From assembly GCA_025356395.1 (NCBI GenBank), contig JANXTA010000005.1, positions 55,758-119,757 of the forward strand: a DNA stretch of 64,000 bases, given 5' to 3'. This DNA comes from Betaproteobacteria bacterium (GTDB lineage: Bacteria > Pseudomonadota > Gammaproteobacteria > Burkholderiales > Burkholderiaceae_D). This document shows, one piece after another, positions 1 to 8,176 of this stretch. Position numbers and translations under genes: made by a program. Below the pieces are notes generated by a model. It searched no databases. It saw only the letters and a program-made list of their open reading frames with translations, and was not told the DNA's origin. Each line of letters begins with the position of its first letter. Position 1 is the stretch's first letter.

Positions 1-673
1 GGGAGTGCAGGTACCAGTAGCTGTCAGCGATGTGGTCGGGGTTGAGGATGCCGTCGCTGTCCTTCAATGCATAGCGTTCGGGAAACTGGGTGCGGATGAA
101 TGCCGTGTCGATCGCGCCATCGACGATGACGTGGCCGACGTGGATGCCGCGCGGACCCAGCTCGCGCGCCATGCTTTGGGCCAGCGCGCGCAGCGCGTGC
201 TTGGCGCCTGCGAAGGCCGCGAAGTTGACGCTGCCGCGCAGCGAGGCGGTGGCACCGGTGAACAGCATCGTCCCGCGCTCGCGGACCACCATGCGCTTCG
301 CGACTTCGCGCGCGGTCAGGAAGCCCGCCATGCAGGCCATCTCCCAGACCTTGAAGTACTTGCGCGCGGTCTCGTCGAGGATGCTCGACGGCACGTTCGC
401 GCCGATGTTGAACACGTAGGCGTCGATCGGGCCGACATCCTCCTCAATCTCGTCGACCAGGGTGACGACCGCCTCCTCGTCGCGGGCGTCGACGCCGAAC
501 GCACGGGCCTTGCCGCCGCTGGATTCGATCGCGGCGACCAGGGGCCCGAGCTTGTCGGCGCTGCGCCGGACCACGCACGCCGTCAACCCTTCGCGCGCGA
601 AACGCCGTGCGATCGCGCCGCCGGTGGCATCGCCGGCACCGATCACCAGGGCGGCGGACGGGGGAAAACTCAT
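1..673 (-). CDS. SDR family oxidoreductase, C-terminus beyond window edge
   Basis: Translating the minus strand from the ATG at 673 gives an uninterrupted frame to the left edge, so the 3' end is missing. The N-terminus has a Rossmann dinucleotide site (VIGAGDATGGAIARRFAREG, residues about 9-28), then an N-[IV]-G-A motif and a FTGATASLRG strand typical of short-chain dehydrogenases. At the catalytic YxxxK position the sequence reads FAGAK, so Tyr is replaced by Phe while Lys is kept. I know of an SDR subgroup with this FAGAK motif, so this is probably a lineage feature and not damage. The substrate is unknown. It is transcribed away from the membrane protein gene at 876. Confidence 0.8.
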   Translation of the reverse strand, partial: MSFPPSAALVIGAGDATGGAIARRFAREGLTACVVRRSADKLGPLVAAIESSGGKARAFGVDARDEEAVVTLVDEIEEDVGPIDAYVFNIGANVPSSILDETARKYFKVWEMACMAGFLTAREVAKRMVVRERGTMLFTGATASLRGSVNFAAFAGAKHALRALAQSMARELGPRGIHVGHVIVDGAIDTAFIRTQFPERYALKDSDGILNPDHIADSYWYLHS

Positions 674-875
674 GGAAGGCGCGTGGAGGTCACGGAAGCG
701 ATGCGAGCCACTACCTTAGCGCAAGCGAGGTTCGCGTGCCCGCAGGCAGGTTGGGCGGCCACCTGCACAAACGCCAGGATGATTTCTTTGGCAAACAGAA
801 TGTACGTTTTACTTTACGTCATGTATTTCCTGCCATACATTTCGACGCATTCGAACCCGCCTTCTCTTATTCGCC

Positions 876-1337
876 ATGTCCTCCACCGAACGCAGCGCCT
901 GGATCCGCCTGGGCTCGCTCCTGATCGTCTTCGTGCCCTACGCCTTCTACGTGCTGCGGCTGTTCCAGAAGGACGGGCCGGTCGGGCGGGCGGTTTGTGT
1001 CGCGTTCCTCGTGGCGGCGCTGATGCACGGCGTGCTGAACGCGTTGGGCCAGTTCGCGTTGCTCCTGATCTTCGGCAGGCAGATGCACGACGAACGCGAT
1101 GCGGCGATCGAAGTGATCTCGCTGCGCATCTCGTATTTCACGCTGATCTCGCTGCTGCTCGGCGCGCTGTCGACGATCGCATTGCTCGGCGCCATCACGC
1201 CGCCGTCGTCCAAGGGTACGATCCTGCTGCCCGGATTCGCGGTGACCAGCCAGTTCGCGTTCCTGTGCATCGTCGCGGCCGAAGGGCTAAGGCACGTCAC
1301 GCAAGTGTTCTGCTATCGCCGCGAAGCGCTCCCATGA
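876..1337 (+). CDS. Small integral membrane protein (four predicted TM segments) paired with an XRE regulator
   Basis: The 153-residue protein has four hydrophobic stretches at about residues 10-28, 38-62, 84-107 and 117-137 and no enzymatic motif. Its stop overlaps the ATG of the following HTH gene (ATGA), so the two are translationally coupled. Pairs of a small DUF-type membrane protein with a minimal YgzD/YozG-like XRE regulator are common in bacteria, and here the membrane protein may modulate the regulator or be its target. That role is inferred from gene pairing alone. The upstream 200 bp includes an AT-rich stretch (about 790-850) that is a likely promoter. Confidence 0.7.
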   Translation: MSSTERSAWIRLGSLLIVFVPYAFYVLRLFQKDGPVGRAVCVAFLVAALMHGVLNALGQFALLLIFGRQMHDERDAAIEVISLRISYFTLISLLLGALSTIALLGAITPPSSKGTILLPGFAVTSQFAFLCIVAAEGLRHVTQVFCYRREALP

Positions 1338-1573
1338 GTGGCGCGACGATCTCGAACAACATCCGCAAGCTGCGTTTCGACGCGGGCGAGATGACGCAGC
1401 AGGTGCTGGCCGACGAGGTCGGCGTAACACGCCAGACTATTTTAGCGATCGAGGCATCCAAGTACGCGCCGTCGCTCGAACTCGCGTTCAAGATCGCGTA
1501 TGCGTTCGGCCAGCCGCTGGAGGCGGTGTTCCAGTACGAAGCGCCGAAGGCGCGGCGCGGGGGAAGGCCGTGA
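1334..1573 (+). CDS. Minimal XRE-family transcriptional regulator
   Basis: The 79-residue protein is almost entirely one Cro/CI-type helix-turn-helix: Ile-Arg-Lys-Leu-Arg start, QQVLADEVGVTRQTI as helices 2-3 (residues about 20-34), then Ile-Glu-x-x-Lys-Tyr-x-Pro-Ser-Leu, which is typical of the YozG/YgzD subgroup. The start overlaps the stop of the membrane protein by ATGA, so the two genes form an operon. It presumably regulates its own operon. No operator could be assigned with confidence. Confidence 0.85.
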   Translation: MSGATISNNIRKLRFDAGEMTQQVLADEVGVTRQTILAIEASKYAPSLELAFKIAYAFGQPLEAVFQYEAPKARRGGRP

Positions 1574-1615
1574 TACGGTCTCGAGTCGCGTCACGATCGC
1601 CCAGAGAGTAGCCAC

Positions 1616-2200
1616 TTGATCCGCAGCCTGACACTGCTCTGCGTCCTCGTGTTGCCCGCGGCCGTGCAGGCGCAGATGCTCGACGAGAGTCTGCTCTTCG
1701 CCCCGCCCGCGGGCTTCCATGTCGGCTACGAGAAAAGCAGTCCGCGAGGTACCTTCGTGGACGGAGTGCCTGCCGATCAGACCGTCGAGCGGAGGGAGGA
1801 AATGGTCACGGCGCAAATCTTCCGGGGCAACGCGACCGGCGCGGTGCCCGCCTTCCGCGCCCGCATGCAATTGCTCGCAAAGGAGGCATGCGACGAAGCC
1901 ACCTCAGCATTAATCGCGGAAGGCGACGAGAACGGCTATGTCTTCGAGGTCTGGCTGCAGGATGGTCCGCTGAACCAGTCCAGCGGCACGCCGGATCGTA
2001 CCTTCTTGAAAGCGATCGCGGGCCACGACAGTCTCTACGTGGTGCAGCACGCCTATCGATCTCAGCACACCGGAGAACAAGCGACGATCGCTGGACGCTT
2101 CCTGCAGGACGTCAAGGTCTGCGACGCGCGAACCGGAGAACACCCGTGTCCTGCCGGCATGGTGAACGCGACGAAGGCGCCCGCCAAGACCGATCAGTAG
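1616..2200 (+). CDS. Secreted hypothetical protein, TTG start
   Basis: The TTG at 1616 gives a 194-residue protein that begins with a hydrophobic stretch ending VQAQ (residues 1-19), a likely Sec signal peptide. No family was recognised in the mature part. It contains two Cys residues (near the Lys-Val-Cys-Asp and Glu-His-Pro-Cys segments) close to the C-terminus, which suggests an extracytoplasmic disulfide-bonded protein. The gene is convergent with boxA and their stop codons overlap by a few bases. A purine-rich stretch (agagag) lies just upstream of the TTG. Function unknown. Confidence 0.6.
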   Translation: MIRSLTLLCVLVLPAAVQAQMLDESLLFAPPAGFHVGYEKSSPRGTFVDGVPADQTVERREEMVTAQIFRGNATGAVPAFRARMQLLAKEACDEATSALIAEGDENGYVFEVWLQDGPLNQSSGTPDRTFLKAIAGHDSLYVVQHAYRSQHTGEQATIAGRFLQDVKVCDARTGEHPCPAGMVNATKAPAKTDQ

Positions 2201-3462
2201 GTCTCGAAGTGCAGGCGACCCGCGCGCTTCATCTCGACGTGCAATGCCGGCCAGTCAATGCCCTTCTCGGCCACAATGTCGCGCATCGCTTCGAGCACGC
2301 CGGCCTCCATGCCCTTCAGGCCGCACACGTAGACGTAGGTGTTGTCGTCCTTCAATAGCGCGGCGACGTCGTCGGCCCGCTCGCGCATCGCGTGCTGGAC
2401 GTAGCGCTTCTGCCCATCCGCCGAGCCCTCTTCGCGCGAGAACGCGAAGTTGATGTCGATGAACTCCTTCGGCAGGTTGTTCAGCGGACCGAAGTAAGGC
2501 AGTTCCTTCTGCGTGCGCGCGCCGAAGAACAGCATCAGCTTGCCGCCTTCGTTGAGCTCGACGCGACGGCGACGACGCTCGGTCATCGCGCGCATCGGGG
2601 CGCTGCCGGTGCCGGTGCAGATCATGATCAGGTTCGAGTTCGGATGATTCGGCATCAGGAAACTGGTGCCGAACGGCCCGATGATGCGGACCTCGTCGCC
2701 CTTCTTCAAATTGCACACGTAGTTGGACGCGACGCCACGCACCGGATGGTGGTCGTAGTCAGTCGTGACGCGCTTCACCGTCAGCGAGATGTTGTTGTAG
2801 CCGGCGCGTTCGCCGTCGCGCGGACTCGCGATCGAGTACTGCCGCGCGTGATGCGCCTTGCCGCGCCCATCAAAGCCGGGCGGCAGGATGCCGATCGACT
2901 GGCCTTCGAGGACCGGGAACGGCGTGCTGCCGAAGTCGAGCACGATGTGATGCGTGTCGCTCTCGGTGCCGAGGCCGGTCACGCGGAAGTTACCCGCCAC
3001 GGTCGCCGTCACGGGCGCCTTGTGGCCGTAGAGGTTGACGTAAGGATGCGACGCCGACCAGGGCGGTACCTGCGATCCCGACAGCGGATCGGCAAGCTGC
3101 TTGGCATCGAGCTCGAGCGCCTTCTCGTCGTCGGCGGCCTCGGCCGCATCGATCGGCTGCAACGACTCCGCCGCGACCGGAACGACGTCGAGTTCCTGCT
3201 CCGCCGGCAGTTCATCCCAGGTGAACTGCTCGTCGATCGAGTAGGCCGCAGGCTTCATCACCGTGCGCCAGTTGTCGATGGAGCCGGTAGGGCACGGCGA
3301 GATACACGCCATGCAGAAGTTGCACTTCTCCGCGTCGACGACATAGTTGTCGTCGTTGTGCGTGATGGCATCGACCGGACAGGTCTCTTCGCAGGTGTTG
3401 CAGCGAATACAGATCTCGGGGTCGATCAGGTGTTGCTTCAATATCTCTGCGCTTGCGCTCAT
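2194..3462 (-). CDS. boxA: BoxA, reductase component of benzoyl-CoA 2,3-epoxidase
   Basis: BoxA passes electrons from NADPH to the BoxB oxygenase in the aerobic benzoyl-CoA (box) pathway. The 422-residue protein starts with two 4Fe-4S ferredoxin motifs ([12 protein letters not shown] about residues 18-29 and [12 protein letters not shown] about 47-58). An acidic linker follows, then a ferredoxin-NADP reductase-type FAD/NAD module: [14 protein letters not shown] is the FAD-binding region and [14 protein letters not shown] the NADP site. Length and architecture match known BoxA. It lies downstream of boxB, separated by an inverted-repeat element at 3468-3546. Confidence 0.95.
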   Translation of the reverse strand: MSASAEILKQHLIDPEICIRCNTCEETCPVDAITHNDDNYVVDAEKCNFCMACISPCPTGSIDNWRTVMKPAAYSIDEQFTWDELPAEQELDVVPVAAESLQPIDAAEAADDEKALELDAKQLADPLSGSQVPPWSASHPYVNLYGHKAPVTATVAGNFRVTGLGTESDTHHIVLDFGSTPFPVLEGQSIGILPPGFDGRGKAHHARQYSIASPRDGERAGYNNISLTVKRVTTDYDHHPVRGVASNYVCNLKKGDEVRIIGPFGTSFLMPNHPNSNLIMICTGTGSAPMRAMTERRRRRVELNEGGKLMLFFGARTQKELPYFGPLNNLPKEFIDINFAFSREEGSADGQKRYVQHAMRERADDVAALLKDDNTYVYVCGLKGMEAGVLEAMRDIVAEKGIDWPALHVEMKRAGRLHFETY

Positions 3463-3467
3463 TTCAT

Positions 3468-3546
3468 GTCATCCCGGCGAACGCCGGGACCTGATTTGCC
3501 AGATCACATCGAAACACAATTAGGTCCCGGCCTGCGCCGGGATGAC
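3468..3546. repeat. Paired inverted REP-like element, copy 1
   Basis: Two 25-base arms face each other: the left arm at 3468-3492 begins GTCATCCCGGCG and the right arm at 3522-3546 is its near-exact reverse complement (22 of 25 positions). The spacer is about 29 bases and AT-richer. It fills the boxA-boxB gap. The same unit recurs at 4996-5075 and 11829-11896. Confidence 0.9.
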
Positions 3547-3551
3547 ATCGT

Positions 3552-4979
3552 CTAGTTGAACCGCACGTACTCGAAGTCGACCGCCTGCTTGTTGATGCCC
3601 ATGGGCGGCGGCGCGATCCAGCCGGCGAACTTGCCCGGCTCGGTCACACGGCCCATCAGCGACGCGACGAACGCGCGGTCTTCCGCCGTCGGCAGCCAGT
3701 CGCGCTCGCGCTGCGCGAACTCGGCCTCGCTGACAACCTGGCCGTCCGGACTGAACTTGGCGTTCGAGAGCGCACCGATCTTCCGGTTGAACGCTTTGTG
3801 CGGGACCTGCAGGCGATGCGGCAGGCCGGCCTTTTCGATCACCTTGTTCCAGCGGTTGACGCCGCCGATCGAGTCCTTGATGTAGTCGTCGCGCAGCACT
3901 TCATTGAGCGCGTTCAGCATCGGCACTTCGCGTTCGACCAGACGTCCGTCCTGCACGCCGAGGACCTTGTAGGTCTGGCCCTGGAGGCGGTGATCGTCGT
4001 CGCGCTTGGTCTCTTCGTAGCGACCCTTGAGCCCGGAGTTGTAGAAGATCGCCGCGTTGCTCGACTCGTCGGCGCCGAACAGGTCGATCGTCACCGAGTA
4101 GTGGAAATTCAGGTAGCGCTGCAGCGTGCCCATGTCGACCACGCCGGCGGCGCGGATCTTCATCGGGTCGTCGGTCTTGAGCTCGTTCATCACCTGGCAG
4201 GTGCGGTTGATGACCCGCGAGATGCCCGACTCGCCGACGAACATGTGATGCGCTTCCTCGGTCAGCATGAACTTGGTGGTGCGGGCCAGCGGATCGAACG
4301 CGCTCTCGGCCAGCGCCGACAACTGGAACTTTCCGTCGCGGTCGGTGAAGTACGTGAACATGTAGAAGGCCAGCCAGTCCGGCGTCTTCTCGTTGAACGC
4401 GCCGAGGATGCGGGGGTTGTCCTGATCGCCCGAGTTGCGATGGAGCAGCGCCTCGGCTTCCTCGCGGCCGTCACGACCGAAATAGCGATGCAGCAGGTAC
4501 ACCATCGCCCATAGGTGACGGCCTTCTTCGACGTTGATCTGAAACAGGTTGCGCAGGTCGTATTGCGACGGCGCGGTCAGGCCGAGGTGACGCTGCTGCT
4601 CGACCGACGCAGGCTCCGTGTCGCCCTGCGTGACGATGATGCGGCGCAGGTTGGCGCGATGCTCGCCCGGCACTTCCTGCCACGCGTCCGAACCGATGTT
4701 CTCGCCGAAGCCGACCTTCTTGTCCGCAATGGCGGGGTTGAGAAAGATGCCCCAGCGGTACTCGGGCATCTTGACGTGGCCGAACTGCGCCCAGCCGGCC
4801 GAGTCGACCGAAGTCGCGGTGCGCAGGTACACGTCGTGGTCGTGCGAGCCGTCGGGGCCCATGTCCTGCCACCAGTTAAGGAACTCGGGCTGCCAGTGCT
4901 CGAGGGCGCGCTGCAGCGTCTTGTCCTCGTTGAGGTTGACGTTGTTGGGGATCTTGGTTGCGTAATCAATCGTGCTCAT
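3552..4979 (-). CDS. boxB: BoxB, oxygenase component of benzoyl-CoA 2,3-epoxidase
   Basis: BoxB is the diiron subunit that converts benzoyl-CoA to 2,3-epoxybenzoyl-CoA using O2 and electrons from BoxA. The 475-residue length matches the family. Two carboxylate-histidine motifs expected for a class I-like diiron centre are visible: EEGRH (about residue 150) and EEAHH (about residue 240). The start at 4979 gives the usual N-terminus with Asn-Val-Asn-Leu-Asn-Glu-Asp. The gene sits between boxC and boxA, with repeat elements in both flanking gaps, and is probably transcribed from the boxC promoter. Confidence 0.96.
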   Translation of the reverse strand: MSTIDYATKIPNNVNLNEDKTLQRALEHWQPEFLNWWQDMGPDGSHDHDVYLRTATSVDSAGWAQFGHVKMPEYRWGIFLNPAIADKKVGFGENIGSDAWQEVPGEHRANLRRIIVTQGDTEPASVEQQRHLGLTAPSQYDLRNLFQINVEEGRHLWAMVYLLHRYFGRDGREEAEALLHRNSGDQDNPRILGAFNEKTPDWLAFYMFTYFTDRDGKFQLSALAESAFDPLARTTKFMLTEEAHHMFVGESGISRVINRTCQVMNELKTDDPMKIRAAGVVDMGTLQRYLNFHYSVTIDLFGADESSNAAIFYNSGLKGRYEETKRDDDHRLQGQTYKVLGVQDGRLVEREVPMLNALNEVLRDDYIKDSIGGVNRWNKVIEKAGLPHRLQVPHKAFNRKIGALSNAKFSPDGQVVSEAEFAQRERDWLPTAEDRAFVASLMGRVTEPGKFAGWIAPPPMGINKQAVDFEYVRFN

Positions 4980-4995
4980 GAAGTCCTCTACCTAT

Positions 4996-5075
4996 GGCAC
5001 CCCGGCGAAGACCGGGGCCTAATTTGAAAGCATGACGTGCGGCTGCAATTGGCTTCCGGCCTTCGCCGGGATGAC
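4996..5075. repeat. Paired inverted REP-like element, copy 2
   Basis: Arms at 4996-5020 (core CCCCGGCGAAGACCGGGG) and 5051-5075 (CCGGCCTTCGCCGGGATGAC) are inverted copies of the unit seen at 3468-3546. It occupies the boxB-boxC gap. Confidence 0.9.
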
Positions 5076-5098
5076 ATGATCACGCGTGCTTCGCACGC

Positions 5099-6862
5099 TT
5101 AAACTCTATTCCAGTCGAACTGCGCCTTCTCGCCCTTGCCATAAAGCTTGAGCGCGCCCTTCTCGCCGACGGCGTTGGGGCGGATGAAGATCCAGTTCTG
5201 CCACGCGGTCAGGCGACCGAACACACGCGTCGCCATCGTCTCCACACCGTTGAAGCGCAGGTTCGCCTCCATGCCCGTCAGTGCATCGGGCGACATCGAC
5301 GAACGCTCCTCGCAGGCCATGCGCACCTCGTCGGCCCAGTCGATGTCGTCGGGTGCCATCGTCACGAGGCCGACCTTCTCGGCGGCATCGCCGTCGAGCG
5401 GCTGGTCGATGACCGCGCGGACCGCGTCGAGCACCGGCACTTCGTCGTAGAAGCGACGACCCAGCCGCGACTGCTCGGTAGCCATCGGATAGAAGTCGAA
5501 GTTCAGCGCATTGACGATGATCTTCGGCGCGCGCTCGGGTGCATCGGGCAACGCGAGCATGTAGATGCGATCGCAGGCCAGAGCGAGTTCGAGCAGCGTG
5601 CCGGCGAAGCACGAGCCTTCCTCGATCAGCGCGAACAGCGTGCGCGACGAGACGTCGAGGCGGGACAGCGTGCGACGCGTGAAGCCGATGGTCTCGCGCA
5701 CGAACCAGTGATCCTTGTGCTGCATCAGGATCGCGTCGGACGCGAGCACCGCGGCCGCATCGCCCGACGTCTTCAGCAGCCAAGTGCCGGTATCGAGTTC
5801 GTTCGTGCGCATCGAGAGGATTGCGTCGTCGAGTTCGCGCGCCATCGCGAGCGGCCACCAGGCCGCGCCGGCGGCGACGATCGCCTCGACGGTCGCGGGC
5901 TGCTCGTCTTCGGGCGCCTTGATCGTGAACGTCGCGAGCCGCTTGCTGCGATCGATGACGACGTCGACGTGTGCGTAATGGATGCCCATGTCGTCGACCG
6001 TGCGCTCGATGGGCGTCAGCGCGACGCCCTTCGCGTCGGCCGGCCGATCGCTCTTCGCGGCGAGGGCAGCCGCGCGCTCGGCGACCTTCTGCGCAAAGAC
6101 CGCAGGCTTGGCTATGTCGTCGACCAGGCGCCATTCCTTGGCACGCGCGCCGCGCACACCTTCGGTCGTCGTGCAGAACACGTCGGCGAGGTCGTGACGG
6201 ACGTGACGCTTGTCGGTCACGCGGGTCAGGCCGCCAGTTCCCGGCAGCACGCCGAGTAGCGGCACTTCGGGAAGACTCACGGCCGACGAGCGATCGTCGA
6301 CCAACAGGATCTCGTCGCAGGCCAGCGCGAGTTCGTAGCCGCCACCGGCGCAGGCGCCGTTGACCGCAGCGAGAAACTTGAGGCCCGAATAAGTACTCGA
6401 ATCCTCGAGTCAATTGCGCGTCTCGTTGGTGAACTTGCAGAAGTTGACCTTCCACGAGTGCGACGACACGCCGAGCATGAAGATGTTGGCGCCCGAGCAG
6501 AAGATGCGGTCCTTCAGGCTCGTCATCACGACCGTGCGGACTTCGGGGTGCTCGAAACGGATGCGATTGACCGCATCGTTGAGCTCGATGTCGACGCCGA
6601 GATCGTAGCTGTTGAGCTTGAGCTTGTAGCCCGGACGGATGCCCGCGTCCTCGTCGATGTTCAGGCTCAGCGTCGCGACGGGCCCGACAAACTTCATCGA
6701 CCAGTGGCGGTAATTCGACGGCTCGATGCGGTAGTCGACCGCCTTGATCGGCGCGTTGGCCGCGGCGAGGCCCGCCTCGCGGACGGTACCGGTACCCGGT
6801 TGCCCATGCGATACATCGGCGTCGGGATGGGCAATGGCGGGATCAATTGCGGCTGCTTCCAT
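5099..6862 (-). pseudogene. boxC: BoxC, benzoyl-CoA-dihydrodiol lyase, interrupted by an in-frame TGA
   Basis: BoxC opens the epoxide-derived ring, giving 3,4-dehydroadipyl-CoA semialdehyde and formate. The same minus-strand frame runs from the ATG at 6862 to the stop at 5099 (587 codons), broken only by TGA at 6412-6410 (codon 151). Upstream is the N-terminal crotonase-like segment (GANIFMLG, CKFTNETRN). Directly downstream the family sequence resumes in frame with LEDSSTYSGLKFL and AAVNGACAGGGYELALAC. In intact homologues the stop position is usually Gly, so GGA to TGA is the simplest change. As written, translation yields a 150-residue fragment (6410-6862) and a possible restart fragment (from 6304). 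Either the gene is inactivated or this is a sequencing error, and the intact flanking genes favour an error or a very recent mutation. Confidence 0.9.
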
Positions 6863-6896
6863 CCGACTCTCCTGATGACCGTTTCATGAGCCCACA

Positions 6897-6910
6897 TGCA
6901 AAATGTTGCA
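6897..6910. promoter_or_regulatory. Candidate BoxR operator, TGCA-N6-TGCA (downstream of boxC -10)
   Basis: The site reads TGCAAAATGTTGCA, also an inverted repeat TGCAA-N4-TTGCA. It lies between the predicted boxC promoter and the boxC start. TGCA-containing repeats are the known recognition element of the related regulator BzdR, so assignment to BoxR is an inference from homology plus recurrence at 6969 and 8021. Confidence 0.65.
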
Positions 6911-6931
6911 GCAGGCGCGGTGTGAAGCAGC

Positions 6932-6960
6932 ATATTGCTGATTCTCTTAGTGCCCGTCAA
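6932..6960 (-). promoter_or_regulatory. Predicted sigma70-type promoter for boxCBA
   Basis: On the minus strand TTGACG (-35, 6960-6955) is followed after 17 bases by CAATAT (-10, 6937-6932, a weak match). It is bracketed by the two TGCA-N6-TGCA sites at 6969-6982 and 6897-6910, an arrangement suited to repression. Confidence 0.5.
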
Positions 6961-6968
6961 GAGTTCAT

Positions 6969-6982
6969 TGCACTTTATTGCA
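6969..6982. promoter_or_regulatory. Candidate BoxR operator, TGCA-N6-TGCA (upstream of boxC -35)
   Basis: The site reads TGCACTTTATTGCA. Its reverse complement TGCAATAAAGTGCA matches the site at 8021-8034 at 12 of 14 positions. It overlaps the 3' end of boxR and lies just upstream of the boxC -35 box. Confidence 0.65.
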
Positions 6983-7952
6983 TGTCGCCGGAACCGCGGC
7001 CGATCGGAAGCGCCAGTGCGAGCGAGAGATCGGCGCCGAGCTGCCGGAAGGAATCGTCCAGCGTCTTGCCCGACGTGTCGAAGGTCAGGTCGGCCTTGCG
7101 ATAGAAGGCAGCGCGGCCGGCCAGGATGCGCCTCAGGTCCTCCATCGCCTCGTTGTTGCCGGCCATCGGCCGGGTGTCGCCCTGGGCGACCACGCGTTGC
7201 ATGTGGTCGGCCGGAGTGGCCTTCAGCCACACCGTGAAACAGTGCGACAGCAGCAGATTGAAGGTCGCCGGGTCGGACACGATGCCGCCAGGCGTCGCGA
7301 TCACCGCCTCGGGATACAGGCGCACCGACTCTTCGAGAGCACGGCGCTCGTAGCGTCGATAGGCCGCTGGCCCGAGCAGGTTGTGGATCTCGGTCAGGCC
7401 GTAACCCGCCACCCGCTCGATCTCGCGGTTCAGTTCGACGAAGGGAACGCCGAGGTCGTCCGCGAGACGTCTGCCGAGCGTCGACTTGCCTGCGCCGCGC
7501 AGCCCGATCAGCGCGATGCGCTGCTTGCGCGCCTCGGGTTTCTCGGACGTGCCGAACAGTTCACCGAGCGCGGTCCGCGCCCGGCGCAGGTCCTGGTCGT
7601 CGCGCCCGCGCAGCAGGTCACGGATCAGAAGCCACTCGGGCGAGTCGATGTCCTCGCCGAGCAGGTCGGCCGGGAGACACTCGAGCGCGCCGGCAACCTG
7701 GCGAAGCACCATGATCGACGCATTGCCGAGGCCCAGTTCGAGATTGGCGAGATGGCGCTCCGAGACCGATGAAGCCAGCGCCAGCGACCGCCGCGTCATG
7801 CCCTTGCGTGCCCGCAGCGACCGGACGCGCTCGCCCAGCGTGACGAGGAAGGGCTCGCGCGGTGACGGATCGACTGGATCGACGCGGACCGGCTCGTGGG
7901 TGGCATCCACATCGCCGTCGTCCAGGCTGCCCGCGCTTTCCCTACTGGTCAT
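6975..7952 (-). CDS. boxR: BoxR, benzoyl-CoA-responsive regulator (XRE + shikimate kinase-like domain)
   Basis: This 325-residue protein has the two-domain layout of BoxR/BzdR: an XRE helix-turn-helix at about residues 35-95 (RVRSLRARKGMTRRSLAL, followed by Val-Ser-Glu-Arg-His-Leu-Ala-Asn) and a C-terminal shikimate kinase-like fold with the P-loop GLRGAGKST at about 150-158. In the family the kinase-like domain senses benzoyl-CoA and releases repression of the box genes. The gene lies between boxC (downstream, same strand) and the divergent benzoate-CoA ligase gene, and candidate TGCA operators flank it on both sides. Confidence 0.93.
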   Translation of the reverse strand: MTSRESAGSLDDGDVDATHEPVRVDPVDPSPREPFLVTLGERVRSLRARKGMTRRSLALASSVSERHLANLELGLGNASIMVLRQVAGALECLPADLLGEDIDSPEWLLIRDLLRGRDDQDLRRARTALGELFGTSEKPEARKQRIALIGLRGAGKSTLGRRLADDLGVPFVELNREIERVAGYGLTEIHNLLGPAAYRRYERRALEESVRLYPEAVIATPGGIVSDPATFNLLLSHCFTVWLKATPADHMQRVVAQGDTRPMAGNNEAMEDLRRILAGRAAFYRKADLTFDTSGKTLDDSFRQLGADLSLALALPIGRGSGDMQ

Positions 7953-8020
7953 GAGTCTTCGATGCTTTCAGAATCATTGCCGACCCTTGTGCGGATCCGC
8001 GTCGGGATAAACCCGTAACG

Positions 8021-8034
8021 TGCAATATAGTGCT
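8021..8034. promoter_or_regulatory. Candidate BoxR operator in the boxR-bclA divergent region
   Basis: The site TGCAATATAGTGCT abuts a TTGACG -35-like hexamer at 8034-8039 on the plus strand (weak -10 taagtt at 8057-8062). On the minus strand it contains TATATT, which could serve as the boxR -10. One site could therefore control both boxR and the ligase operon. Confidence 0.6.
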
Positions 8035-8176
8035 TGACGCCCATCCAAGCGGCCCTTAAGTTTCTCGCATTAACATGAATTATTCAACATGCATATCGTC
8101 GGAATGATCGAATGAACGGGCAGCGCGCTGCATCTCCCGCGATGCATCTGGCCCGGGTCGGCGCGAAAGGAGATGC

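Noticed and set aside
6410..6412. Selenocysteine or stop-codon recoding in boxC
   Set aside because: The position is Gly in homologues, not Cys, and TGA ends many normal genes in this window (ATGA overlaps), so recoding is unlikely.
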